Below, piece by piece: positions 46,727 to 54,816 of a DNA stretch of 64,000 nucleotides. The stretch is taken from positions 4,892,501-4,956,500 of the forward strand of contig NZ_CP021112.1 in assembly GCF_002119765.1 (NCBI RefSeq). Direction: 5' to 3'. The stretch comes from Pseudorhodoplanes sinuspersici. Lineage in GTDB: Bacteria > Pseudomonadota > Alphaproteobacteria > Rhizobiales > Xanthobacteraceae. Below the pieces are notes generated by a model. The model ran no database searches. It was not told where the DNA came from and worked only from the letters and a program-made list of their open reading frames with translations. The translations under genes and the position numbers were made by a program. Each line of letters begins with the position of its first letter. The first letter of the stretch is position 1.

Positions 46727-47149
46727 GTGCATCAAGCAGGCTCAAGATCGGCCTCTTCGGGGCAAACCAAAGGCAACCCGGTCGCGCTGGTTGTTGAAGA
46801 CGATAACGATCAACGCGAATTGATCGGCGCGATCCTCGAAGAATCCGACGTGCAGGTCATCGCATGCGAAAGCGGCGAAGCCGCCATGCAGGTGATGGAG
46901 GTTGTGGGCGACCGAACGGTTTTCCTGTTGGCCGATGTCGGACTGGCGGGCGTGATGGACGGCGTTGATCTGGCCTGTGAAGTGGACGACCGTTGGCCGC
47001 ATACACGGCTGGTCACAACGTCGGGCTACTGCGAACCTTCACGGCTCCGGGCCTTGCCGCGCGGGACGAAGCATCTGCCCAAGCCCTGGCGTGCGCTCGA
47101 CCTTATCATCGAACTTGAACACGCTATCGCCTCACGTCAGCCTGCTTAA
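46727..47149 (+). CDS. Single-domain response regulator (receiver)
   Basis: A stand-alone receiver of about 140 residues. VALVVEDDNDQRELIGAIL has the acidic pocket, LLADVGLAGVMDGV the phospho-acceptor Asp, VTTSGYCEPSR the conserved Thr/Ser, and KHLPKPWRALDLI the Lys. There is no output domain, so it may act in a phosphorelay or by protein binding. Start GTG 46727 is supported by GGAGG five bases upstream; an upstream ATG would add 46 unsupported residues. No kinase is adjacent. Confidence 0.85.
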   Translation: MHQAGSRSASSGQTKGNPVALVVEDDNDQRELIGAILEESDVQVIACESGEAAMQVMEVVGDRTVFLLADVGLAGVMDGVDLACEVDDRWPHTRLVTTSGYCEPSRLRALPRGTKHLPKPWRALDLIIELEHAIASRQPA

Positions 47150-47192
47150 TCCAGACTCTCAAGTTGCTTCGGTCAGACTTCATATCCCGGCA

Positions 47193-47411
47193 TCAAGCTT
47201 TTGCCGTGCGGCGCTTTGGCTTTGCGGCCTTGCGAGCAAGCTTGCCGGGTGCAAACCGGGCGATCGCATCCGCGATCCGCAGACGGACGATCTGATCCTG
47301 CAACGGACTTTCGCCTGGGGCTGCCAGAAGCCAGTGCTTGAGCGCGCGGATCGATGCCCGCTCCGCTGCGCTGGCTGGGAAGGCCTTTCGGACAGTGCTC
47401 CGATTTTTCAT
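47193..47411 (-). CDS. Small hypothetical protein with a basic tail
   Basis: A 72-residue protein I do not recognise. It is preceded by a good site (GAGGAG six bases before ATG), which argues that it is translated. The middle is helical (RASIRALKHWLLAAPGE, QDQIVRLRIADAIARF). The tail KLARKAAKPKRRTAKA is Lys/Arg-rich, as in nucleoid- or RNA-binding small proteins. It converges on the receiver gene with 43 bases between them. Longer frames on this strand overlapping it look like shadows. Confidence 0.55.
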   Translation of the reverse strand: MKNRSTVRKAFPASAAERASIRALKHWLLAAPGESPLQDQIVRLRIADAIARFAPGKLARKAAKPKRRTAKA

Positions 47412-47554
47412 GGCCGTCTCCTCGACGAGCAGCCAACTGGCGAATCAGCAATCCGGTTCCAAACCGCAAAATGGCTCTCGCCACTGGCACTTCGCACCGA
47501 CCAGAGCTCTTCCGGATTGATGGAATCAAAGCCGAGGCACTGACTTTTTGTTTT

Positions 47555-47605
47555 GACGCGTTTTCCTGACGCGAACCGATACCCACTTCGCTCGAAAACG
47601 CTCTA
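47555..47605. repeat. Intergenic repeat ending GAAAACGCTCTA
   Basis: The element begins GACGCGTTTTCCTGACGCG and ends CTTCGCTCGAAAACGCTCTA. Arms GCGTTTTC and GAAAACGC pair. It resembles a repeat I recall in bradyrhizobial intergenic DNA. It lies just upstream of the alkyladenine glycosylase start. Confidence 0.7.
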
Positions 47606-47614
47606 AAAGCGGCT

Positions 47615-48181
47615 ATGCCCCGCCGCCTGCCCCGCTCCTTCTTCGGTCGCTCCGTCCACGAGGTCGCCCCCGACCTGATCGGCGCGACGTTCCTGTTCAA
47701 CGACGTCGGCGGCCTGATCGTTGAGGTCGAGGCCTATCACCACACCGACCCGGCCGCGCATTCCTTCAATGGCCAGACGCCGCGCAACGCAGTGATGTTC
47801 GGCCCGCCGGGCTTTGCCTATGTCTACCGCTCCTACGGCATTCACTGGTGCGTGAATTTCGTCTGCGAGGAAACAGGCTCGGCCAGCGCGATCCTGATCC
47901 GGGCAATCCAACCGACCCAGGGCATCACCACCATGAAGCGCCGTCGCAAGCTTGATGACGAGCGGCTCCTGTGCTCGGGGCCGGGCCGGCTGTGCGAGGC
48001 CCTTGGCATCACCCGCGATCACGATGGCCTGCCGCTCGACAAGCCGCCTTTCGAACTGCGTGCCCGACCGGAGGATTACGAGGTCGCTGTCGGCATCCGC
48101 ATCGGCATCACGAAGGCTGCGGAGCTGCCATGGCGCTATGGGATGAAGGGCTCGCGCTACTTGAGCAAGCCGTTCCGGTAA
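47615..48181 (+). CDS. 3-methyladenine DNA glycosylase, AAG/MPG family
   Basis: An alkyladenine glycosylase that removes alkylated purines. [20 protein letters not shown] has the catalytic Glu and the active-site Tyr/His. [19 protein letters not shown] and [18 protein letters not shown] are further signatures. At 188 residues it is complete. It is convergent with the sulfatase gene, seven bases apart. The resulting abasic sites could be processed by the Xth at 36748. Confidence 0.93.
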   Translation: MPRRLPRSFFGRSVHEVAPDLIGATFLFNDVGGLIVEVEAYHHTDPAAHSFNGQTPRNAVMFGPPGFAYVYRSYGIHWCVNFVCEETGSASAILIRAIQPTQGITTMKRRRKLDDERLLCSGPGRLCEALGITRDHDGLPLDKPPFELRARPEDYEVAVGIRIGITKAAELPWRYGMKGSRYLSKPFR

Positions 48182-48188
48182 TAACCCG

Positions 48189-50168
48189 TCAGTCGCCGGG
48201 CCCCCCCTGTGGAATGGATGTCGTTCCGGCGAAGCGGGTCTGCCAGCCCGACGCATGCTGATAGTAAGTGATGGCATCAAACAGCAGCGCCTTGTCGAGG
48301 CCAGCATCACGAACCGGTGCGCCGCCAACGAAACCTTTCACATCGCGACGCGGCCCGAGCAGCGCGATCTCATCGCTGCGCACCAGCGCCACCTTCTGAT
48401 AGTTGGAAATGAACGCGCGGGCCGGCCCGTCCGCACCGAACTGATCCTGACCGATAAACCGGCTGCGATAGCTCAGACGCAAAGCGCCCAGGATGGTCGG
48501 CGCGATATCGATCTGACTCACCAGCCGATCGATCTGGCGCGGAGCGACAAAACCCGGCGCATAGAAGATCGCAGGGATATGATAGGCGCTCGGATCGACC
48601 TCGATGCGTCCGGCCGACGATGCCGTGTGATCGGCGAGGAAAACGAACAGCGTATCCTGGAACCAGGGCTTGGCACGCGCCTGTTCGAGAAACTTGCCGA
48701 TCGCATAATCGGTGTAACGGACCCCACCTTCGCGTGTTTGTTCGACATATTTCGCCAGCGTCCGGTCTCCAAGACCGGCCGGACCTCCCCCATGCGGCGG
48801 TGCAATGCGCCCGGCCGGATAGGTGAATGGTCTGTGGTTGGACACCGTCATGACGTGCTGGAAAAATTTCCGGCCCGACGCGAAGGATGCATCGGCCTCC
48901 TTCAACGCGCGCGCGAACAGATCCTCGTCGCACACACCCCAGGCGTTGGAGAAGGTGACCTCAGATGGCGCAAACCGCTTCTGATCGATGACCTTGTAGC
49001 CGTTGCTGCCGAAGAAGGCGTTCATGTTGTCGAAATAGCCATCGCCTCCGTAAAGGAAGGTCGTGTCGTAACCGTGGTCGCGCAGCACCGAACCGATTGA
49101 AAACAGTTTCTCGTTTCCTGGTCGCCGCAGGATTGACTGTCCCGGCGTTGGCGGCACCGATAGCGTGACAGCTTCAAGTCCGCGCACCGTACGTGTCCCG
49201 GTCGCCAGCATGTTGGTGAAGAACACTGATTGATCGGCCAGAGCATCCAGGTTCGGCGTCAGACTGCTACGATTGCCGAAATGCGCCATGAAGTCGGCGC
49301 TGAGGCTTTCGATGGTGACGAGCACCACATTTTTCCGCATCGGCGGCGCGGAATGAATGATGTCACGGGTGACGTCGCCCGGATTTGCCGTCGTGAATCT
49401 CGCATTCGGCGAAGCGACGAGCTCGCGAATGTGCGCATTCACCTTCTGTTCGTCCTCAACGATATAGAATCGCCGATAGTCGATCTCGTTGCGGAAGAAG
49501 GCGCGAACCAGAGAATAATAACCGTTTTCGGATAGCTCGTTGGCATAGGCATTGCTGCTGATCTCGGACCAGTTTGTCTTCGGCGTATCGTTGACAAGGA
49601 AGGCTGCCAACGCGAGTCCGACAATGACCAGCGCGCGACCACGGTAGGACACGTTGTCAGGTTGCGCCCGCAACGGATTGCGCAAGAGCCACGCGAGAAG
49701 AACAGCGGCGGCGATCAGCGCCGCCAGCAGCTTGCCGACCGGATAGGATTCCCAGATATTTCCAGCGACTTCGCGGGTATAGACCAGATAATCGACGGCG
49801 ATAAAATTAAACCGTGATGTGAATTCGTTCCAGAACAACACCTCGCCGATCATCGTGAAGCCGATCGCGAAGGCGACGAACACGAAACCGGAATATGTCG
49901 CCAACCGATCGGCACGACCGCCGCGCCATGACGCCGGCAGCAAGGCCCAATAAATCGTTCCCGGAATGAGCGCGAGCAACAGCACGGCCAGATCGAACCA
50001 GAGGCCGATCACGAAGGGCCGGACGATGTCCCAAGGCGTATCGATGAAGGCGCCACCCGATTTGATGGCGAGAATGGCGCGAATGAGGGCCTGCGCGATG
50101 AGGAAGACGGCGATGACCGGCCAGAAACGCCGCAGCCAGGCCTGCAGCGCCAATTTTACCACCGACAT
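48189..50168 (-). CDS. LTA-synthase-like membrane sulfatase/phosphotransferase
   Basis: An alkaline-phosphatase-superfamily membrane enzyme similar to LtaS/OpgB, which transfer phosphoglycerol to glycans. About five spans fill residues 1-190. The periplasmic catalytic domain has VVLVTIESLSADFM (metal-binding Glu), TGTRTVRGLEAVTLS (nucleophilic Thr) and FVFLADHTASSAG (metal His). The acceptor in a Gram-negative cell may be osmoregulated periplasmic glucan; this is inference. GGGA lies six bases before ATG 50168. Length 659 residues. Confidence 0.88.
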   Translation of the reverse strand: MSVVKLALQAWLRRFWPVIAVFLIAQALIRAILAIKSGGAFIDTPWDIVRPFVIGLWFDLAVLLLALIPGTIYWALLPASWRGGRADRLATYSGFVFVAFAIGFTMIGEVLFWNEFTSRFNFIAVDYLVYTREVAGNIWESYPVGKLLAALIAAAVLLAWLLRNPLRAQPDNVSYRGRALVIVGLALAAFLVNDTPKTNWSEISSNAYANELSENGYYSLVRAFFRNEIDYRRFYIVEDEQKVNAHIRELVASPNARFTTANPGDVTRDIIHSAPPMRKNVVLVTIESLSADFMAHFGNRSSLTPNLDALADQSVFFTNMLATGTRTVRGLEAVTLSVPPTPGQSILRRPGNEKLFSIGSVLRDHGYDTTFLYGGDGYFDNMNAFFGSNGYKVIDQKRFAPSEVTFSNAWGVCDEDLFARALKEADASFASGRKFFQHVMTVSNHRPFTYPAGRIAPPHGGGPAGLGDRTLAKYVEQTREGGVRYTDYAIGKFLEQARAKPWFQDTLFVFLADHTASSAGRIEVDPSAYHIPAIFYAPGFVAPRQIDRLVSQIDIAPTILGALRLSYRSRFIGQDQFGADGPARAFISNYQKVALVRSDEIALLGPRRDVKGFVGGAPVRDAGLDKALLFDAITYYQHASGWQTRFAGTTSIPQGGPGD

Positions 50169-50236
50169 GCTCAATCCCGTCCCTTTGAACGGGATATGCC
50201 AGCGGCTCCGATTGCGGTGCGATTATGACGAAGCGA

Positions 50237-50282
50237 TAAAAACGGCCCCGCCCGCCGTCTGCCCCTGTCAGAGTTGACAGGG
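50237..50282 (-). terminator. Probable terminator of prfC with a second hairpin
   Basis: Read on the minus strand, CCCTGTCA-ACTC-TGACAGGG is followed by ACGGC-GGGCGGG-GCCGT and then TTTTTA. The second hairpin with its U-run gives a Rho-independent signal 18-60 bases after the prfC stop. Confidence 0.65.
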
Positions 50283-50300
50283 TCCCTCACCTGCCAAGGC

Positions 50301-51926
50301 TCAACCAGCCGCCTTCTTCACGTCCTTGATGTCGGCAAAGGCGATACCCGGCGCGCGCTCGCGGGTGTAATCCAGATTGAACTGGTTGCGCGCGAGAAAG
50401 ACCGGATCGCCGTCGAGATCGTCGGCGACGCTAGACGAGTTGGACCGCACGAAGGTGTCGAACGTTTTCGGGTCATCCGAGGAAATCCAGCGCGCCAGCG
50501 TGAATTCGCTGACATCCCAGCTCACTTCAAGACCATATTCGTCCATCAGCCGCACGCGCAGCACGTCGAGCTGCAGCGGACCGACGACGCCGACCAAAGC
50601 GGGCGAGCCGTCATGCGGCCGGAACACTTGCACCACGCCCTCTTCCGCAAGCTGCTGCAGCGCCTCTTTCAGCTTCTTGGCCTTCATCGCATCCGGCAGC
50701 CGGACGCGGCGGAGGATTTCCGGCGCAAAGCTCGGCACGCCGACAAAGTTCAGATCCTCGCCTTCGGTCAGCGTGTCGCCGATGCGCACCGAACCATGGT
50801 TGGGGATGCCCACCACGTCACCGGCATAAGCCTCGTCCGCGACCGAGCGGTCTTTCGCGAAGAAGAATTGCGGTGCGTTCAGCGCAATCGATTTGCCGGT
50901 GCGGATCTGCTTGACCTTCATGCCGCGCGTCAGCTTGCCGGAGCAGAGCCGCGCGAAGGCGATGCGGTCCCTGTGGTTCGGATCCATGTTGGCCTGGATC
51001 TTGAATACGAAGGCCGACATCCGCGGCTCCTCGGCGTGCACGACGCGCTTGTCCGCCTTCTGGTCGCGCGGCGGCGGTGCAAAACGGCCGAGTGCATCGA
51101 GCAGATCGCCAACGCCGAAATTCTTCAACGCGCTGCCGAAGAAGACCGGCGACAGATGCCCCTCACGGAACGCCTGCAGATCGAACGGCTTGCAGGCCTC
51201 GCGCACCAGCTCGAATTCCCCTTCGATCGCCGATGCGTCGAGACTGGGGTTGAGCGCAGCGACTTCCAGGATGCTCATTTCGCGCAGCGTACCGGCCTTG
51301 CCGGCATCACCTTCGAGCAACCGCACGCCACCGCTCTGCACCTCGATGGTGCCGGTGAAATCGCGTCCGCGCCCGACCGGCCAGTTCACCGGCGTTGTGT
51401 CGAGCGCCAGCGTCTTCTCGATCTCGTCGAGAAGGTCGAAGGGATCGCGGGTCTCGCGGTCCATCTTGTTGATGAAGGTGAGAATCGGGATGTCGCGCAT
51501 GCGGCAGACTTCGAACAGTTTGCGCGTGCGTGCCTCAATGCCCTTGGCGGCGTCGATCACCATGACCGCGGAATCGACCGCGGTCAGCGTACGATAGGTG
51601 TCTTCCGAAAAGTCTTCGTGGCCCGGCGTATCGAGCAGGTTGAAGACATGGTCGCCGTATTCGAAGGTCATGACCGAGGTAACGACCGAGATACCCCGCT
51701 CCTTCTCGATCGCCATCCAGTCAGATTGGGTCGTTTTGCGATTGCGCTTCGCCTTGACCTGACCGGCGAGCTGGATCGCGCCCCCGAACAGCAGCAGCTT
51801 CTCCGTCAGCGTGGTCTTGCCAGCGTCAGGATGGGAGATGATGGCGAAGGTCCGGCGCCGCTCGATCTCGGCCGCAAGCGGTGACCGGACCTCGGCGCCC
51901 GCCTCAGTGCGGACGGGCATGCTCAT
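50301..51926 (-). CDS. prfC: Peptide chain release factor 3
   Basis: RF3 is the GTPase that recycles RF1/RF2. G1 is ISHPDAGKTTLTEKLL, G3 is LLDTPGHEDFSEDTYR, and G4 is FINKMDRETRDP. FKIQANMDPNHRDRIAFARL belongs to domain II and ARNQFNLDYTRERAPGIAFA to the end. At 541 residues it is complete. Convergent hairpins lie after the stop. It is divergent from the third tctC, with large inverted repeats between. Confidence 0.96.
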   Translation of the reverse strand: MSMPVRTEAGAEVRSPLAAEIERRRTFAIISHPDAGKTTLTEKLLLFGGAIQLAGQVKAKRNRKTTQSDWMAIEKERGISVVTSVMTFEYGDHVFNLLDTPGHEDFSEDTYRTLTAVDSAVMVIDAAKGIEARTRKLFEVCRMRDIPILTFINKMDRETRDPFDLLDEIEKTLALDTTPVNWPVGRGRDFTGTIEVQSGGVRLLEGDAGKAGTLREMSILEVAALNPSLDASAIEGEFELVREACKPFDLQAFREGHLSPVFFGSALKNFGVGDLLDALGRFAPPPRDQKADKRVVHAEEPRMSAFVFKIQANMDPNHRDRIAFARLCSGKLTRGMKVKQIRTGKSIALNAPQFFFAKDRSVADEAYAGDVVGIPNHGSVRIGDTLTEGEDLNFVGVPSFAPEILRRVRLPDAMKAKKLKEALQQLAEEGVVQVFRPHDGSPALVGVVGPLQLDVLRVRLMDEYGLEVSWDVSEFTLARWISSDDPKTFDTFVRSNSSSVADDLDGDPVFLARNQFNLDYTRERAPGIAFADIKDVKKAAG

Positions 51927-51997
51927 GATGGGGTCCTTGTACAGGTCCGTATTGGGGATTCAACCCCACAGATAGGCCCCGGCGCGACCGCATGCCA

Positions 51998-52074
51998 CTA
52001 GTGTGGCGGTTCAGAAGTCCGCATCATTCCGCGGCGTGTCCGAATTGCGGACTTCTGAACCAAAGCCACACTAG
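51998..52074. repeat. Long inverted repeat A (CTAGTGTGG..CCACACTAG)
   Basis: CTAGTGTGG and GTTCAGAAGTCCGCA at 51998-52023 pair with TGCGGACTTCTGAAC and CCACACTAG at 52046-52074. Small mismatches interrupt the arms. Upstream of tctC (3). Confidence 0.9.
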
Positions 52075-52087
52075 ATTCAATGAGTTG

Positions 52088-52162
52088 CCAGTGTCCTTCG
52101 AATCCGAAGTTCGCTCTCGAGAGCGCTGCGAAATCAAGCGAACTTCGGATTCAGGACACTGG
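52088..52162. repeat. Long inverted repeat B (CCAGTGTCC..GGACACTGG)
   Basis: CCAGTGTCC and GAATCCGAAGTTCGC pair with GCGAACTTCGGATTC and GGACACTGG. The inner loop holds a perfect palindrome, CGCTCTCGAGAGCG. It lies 13 bases after repeat A and about 70 before tctC (3). Confidence 0.9.
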
Positions 52163-52230
52163 ACCTGTAGTGGGAAATAAAGGTAAGCCCCAACCAACAA
52201 GCCAAGAACAATCCAGAGGGAGGATCTCCT

Positions 52231-53205
52231 ATGTCCGTACGTCTTTTAACCATGGCCACCGGCGCTGCCATCCTGGCAGCCGCGCTGACGACGCAGCCGG
52301 CCCAGGCGCAAACATATCCGGACCGGCCGGTGAAGATCATCGTGCCGATCGGCCCGGGCGGCAGCTACGACATCGTCGGCCGGACGGTGGCCGACGCACT
52401 CTCGAAGCGTCTTGGCCAGCCGGTCGTCGCCGAAAACAAGCCGGGCGCCGGCACCGTGGTCGGCACGCAATTCGTCGCCTCCTCGCCGGCCGACGGCTAT
52501 ACCCTCCTTGTCGGCGGCCTCAGCAACATCGTGTTCAACCCGTCGCTTTATTCCAAGCTGCAGCACGACCCGATGAAGGAATTTACGCCGGTCGCGATCG
52601 TGTTCGGCTTCCCCTACATCCTGGTCGGCCGCAAGGACCTGCCCTATTCGACGCTCGCCGAAGTCATCGAAGCGGCGAAGAAGGAACCCAACAAGCTGAG
52701 CATGGCGAATGCCGGCGTCGGCACCGGTCAGCATCTCGTCGCCGCGGCGCTGATGCAGGCGACCGGTACGAAATTCCTCGATGTACCCTACAAGGGCGCG
52801 CAGGCGGCCTATCCCGATATTCTCGCCGGCCGCGTCGATTTCTTCATCGACTCGTTCTCTGCCGCCTTGCCGCATGTGCAGAACGGAGCGGTTAAGGGCA
52901 TTGCGCTGGCAGGCCCCAAGCGCAATCCACGGCTGCCGAATGTGCCGACGATGGCGGAAGCCGGCGTCAAAGGCTTCGACATCGATTCCTGGATCGGCAT
53001 CTTTGCGCCGGCCAAGACGCCGCCGGAAGCGCTCGCCAAGTTGCGCAAGGAAGTGCGGGCGATCATCCCGGAGCTGAAAGACGCCTATGCGAAGATTGGC
53101 GGCACGACGATCGAAATGAGCGAGGCCGAGACCGGTCCCTTCATCCAGAAGGAATATGACTCCTGGACCAAGGTGATCAAAGACACCGGCATCAAGCTGG
53201 ATTGA
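52231..53205 (+). CDS. TctC/Bug family solute-binding protein (3)
   Basis: A third periplasmic tripartite-type binding protein. The signal is MSVRLLTMATGAAILAAALT, cleaved near AQAQ. VKIIVPIGPGGSYDIVGRTV, VVAENKPGAGTVVGTQFVA and NVPTMAEAGVKGFDIDSW fit the family. GAGGGAGGA lies a few bases before ATG 52231. It is an orphan without transporter subunits. Upstream lie two long inverted repeats, which could silence or attenuate it. Confidence 0.9.
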   Translation: MSVRLLTMATGAAILAAALTTQPAQAQTYPDRPVKIIVPIGPGGSYDIVGRTVADALSKRLGQPVVAENKPGAGTVVGTQFVASSPADGYTLLVGGLSNIVFNPSLYSKLQHDPMKEFTPVAIVFGFPYILVGRKDLPYSTLAEVIEAAKKEPNKLSMANAGVGTGQHLVAAALMQATGTKFLDVPYKGAQAAYPDILAGRVDFFIDSFSAALPHVQNGAVKGIALAGPKRNPRLPNVPTMAEAGVKGFDIDSWIGIFAPAKTPPEALAKLRKEVRAIIPELKDAYAKIGGTTIEMSEAETGPFIQKEYDSWTKVIKDTGIKLD

Positions 53206-53207
53206 TC

Positions 53208-53340
53208 GCAGTCTCGCGTCCCGGACGCGACGCGGCATGAGCATAGCGACTGGTGCGTCGCTGATCCGGGACCCCGGTTGTATGGGTCCCGGTTCTGCAG
53301 CGCACCGTTTCACGTTGCGCCGCGCCCGGGACAGGAGCTT
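53208..53340. repeat. Intergenic hairpin repeat (CCGGGACCC..GGGTCCCGG)
   Basis: CGTCCCGGACGCG at the left, CCGGGACCCCGG-TTGTAT-GGGTCCCGG in the middle, and GCGCCCGGGAC at the right. It lies between tctC (3) and the convergent epimerase and could form several hairpins. Confidence 0.7.
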
Positions 53341-53345
53341 TACTG

Positions 53346-54050
53346 TTAGCCGGTCCCTATCCTGAACGCGGCGTCGAAGCCAAGTTCGCGCTTGGCCTTC
53401 TCGCTCGATACCGTACCATCGTCCTCGGCGAGGTTAAAGATGCCGGGCTTGCCCTGCGCGAGCGCCAGCAACGCCGCCTGCGCCGCCGCATCCACATGCA
53501 ACGGCCCCGGCCCCTTGGCGATGTCCGTCCATGTGCCGGGACCGTAAAGTCGGCCATAACGCAGCACGATGCCATCGATGCCCTGCGTCTGCGTCACCGC
53601 TTGTTCGAGCGCGATGACGCCGGTCTGCGATAGATCGAGCGGTTGATCTTCGGTCAGCGGCCCCTGCCCCGGCGTGTACGCAAAGGCGATGCTCTGCGCG
53701 ATGACGCGGCGCACGCCCGACGCCAGCGCGGCATCGACCAGGTTGCGCGTGCCTTCGATCCGCAGACGCGCATTGGCTGCGCGACCTACTTCGAGTTTTA
53801 CGGGATCGGGGTCCTGCGGCAGATCGGTCAGTTGATGAATGACGACGTCAGGCTGCGCGGCATAGACGGCGAGTTTCAGCTTCTGCGCATCGTAAGCATC
53901 GACCACCGCCGCGGTCGCGCCAAGCGCCTGCAAGGCCGCCGCCTTTGTTTCGGAGCGTGTCGTTCCGACGACCTCGTGCCCAGTCTTGCGCAGCAGCACC
54001 ACGAGACGGCGGCCGATGACACCAGTGGCCCCGGCCAGAAAGATTTTCAT
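53346..54050 (-). CDS. Short NAD(P)-dependent epimerase/dehydratase-like protein
   Basis: An extended-SDR-type protein. MKIFLAGATGVIGRRLVVLL is the Rossmann motif. VVDAYDAQKLKLAVYAAQPD and RNLVDAALASGVRRVIAQSI match the family; SIAFAYTPGQGPLTEDQ precedes the catalytic region. The C-terminus is short: after PGIFNLAEDDGTVSSEK it goes directly to AKRELGFDAAFR, without the usual substrate-loop segment. At 234 residues it is about 50-60 shorter than many relatives. Function unknown. Confidence 0.8.
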   Translation of the reverse strand: MKIFLAGATGVIGRRLVVLLRKTGHEVVGTTRSETKAAALQALGATAAVVDAYDAQKLKLAVYAAQPDVVIHQLTDLPQDPDPVKLEVGRAANARLRIEGTRNLVDAALASGVRRVIAQSIAFAYTPGQGPLTEDQPLDLSQTGVIALEQAVTQTQGIDGIVLRYGRLYGPGTWTDIAKGPGPLHVDAAAQAALLALAQGKPGIFNLAEDDGTVSSEKAKRELGFDAAFRIGTG

Positions 54051-54087
54051 CAGCGCTTCGCCTCCTGCAACTTGATCATCTTTTCAA

Positions 54088-54813
54088 TCAGAGCGGAACG
54101 GCTTTGGCATCCGCTCGCCATTTCAAATCGAACATCAAACCGGCCGGCAGAGTTGCAAGCGCCGGTGCGATCGGCAATCCGGCAACAGACAACAGCTTCG
54201 CAACCCAGTGATTGCAGACATTGAAAATATGAAATGACCCGTTCGCCCGATAGAACAGGCTCGGTCCGTAAAGGCCATGCCGGAGCACCTCCGGCTGCGG
54301 TGGCTCTCCGGTCCGCGCAAAGCTTGCATCGAGCGCACGCATCATGCGACTGAAACCTGCCTCGCTCACAACCACGCGAACAATATCGGCGGATGCGAAA
54401 CTGCGGCGCGGCGCATCAGTCAGCCCAACAACGTGCATAACCGAGGTATTGCCGGGCAGAAACAAGGCCCGCAAGGCAAGACCTGGCGTCAGCGATGAGA
54501 CCTCGCGAACCGATGAATAGAAGCCCTCATCGCCCCAGCCCATCTCGATGAACGGATAGCCCGCAAAGCGTTGCGCCACCGCGATCAACGCGGCATCGCC
54601 TTGACGGCCGGCAACCTCCGCGACCCGTGCGGTCGGTAATACGAGGCCGGCATGATAGCCGTGGCTAACGACGAAAACCTCAATCGCGCCGCTACCGGCG
54701 GGTGGCGGCCACAACGCAGGATTTCCCGGCCGTGCCGTCGCAACTGTCAGAGCCGCGACGGCGATCACGAGCGCAGCAAGGCCGAACCCGAGATAACGAG
54801 CGGCCCGGCGCAT
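54088..54813 (-). CDS. DUF2459 protein
   Basis: A membrane-anchored protein (LGFGLAALVIAVAALTVATA) of the DUF2459 family. IEVFVVSHGYHAGLVLPTAR, FIEMGWGDEGFYSS and GSFHIFNVCNHWVAKLLSVA are its hallmarks. The His, Cys-Asn-His-Trp pattern suggests an enzyme of the papain-like type, but no activity is known to me. It stops about 40 bases before the epimerase start, and begins just after the valS end. Confidence 0.8.
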   Translation of the reverse strand: MRRAARYLGFGLAALVIAVAALTVATARPGNPALWPPPAGSGAIEVFVVSHGYHAGLVLPTARVAEVAGRQGDAALIAVAQRFAGYPFIEMGWGDEGFYSSVREVSSLTPGLALRALFLPGNTSVMHVVGLTDAPRRSFASADIVRVVVSEAGFSRMMRALDASFARTGEPPQPEVLRHGLYGPSLFYRANGSFHIFNVCNHWVAKLLSVAGLPIAPALATLPAGLMFDLKWRADAKAVPL

Positions 54814-54816
54814 CCC

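Noticed and set aside
50274-51884. 536-codon plus-strand open frame opposite prfC
   Set aside because: Antisense shadow with no family signature.
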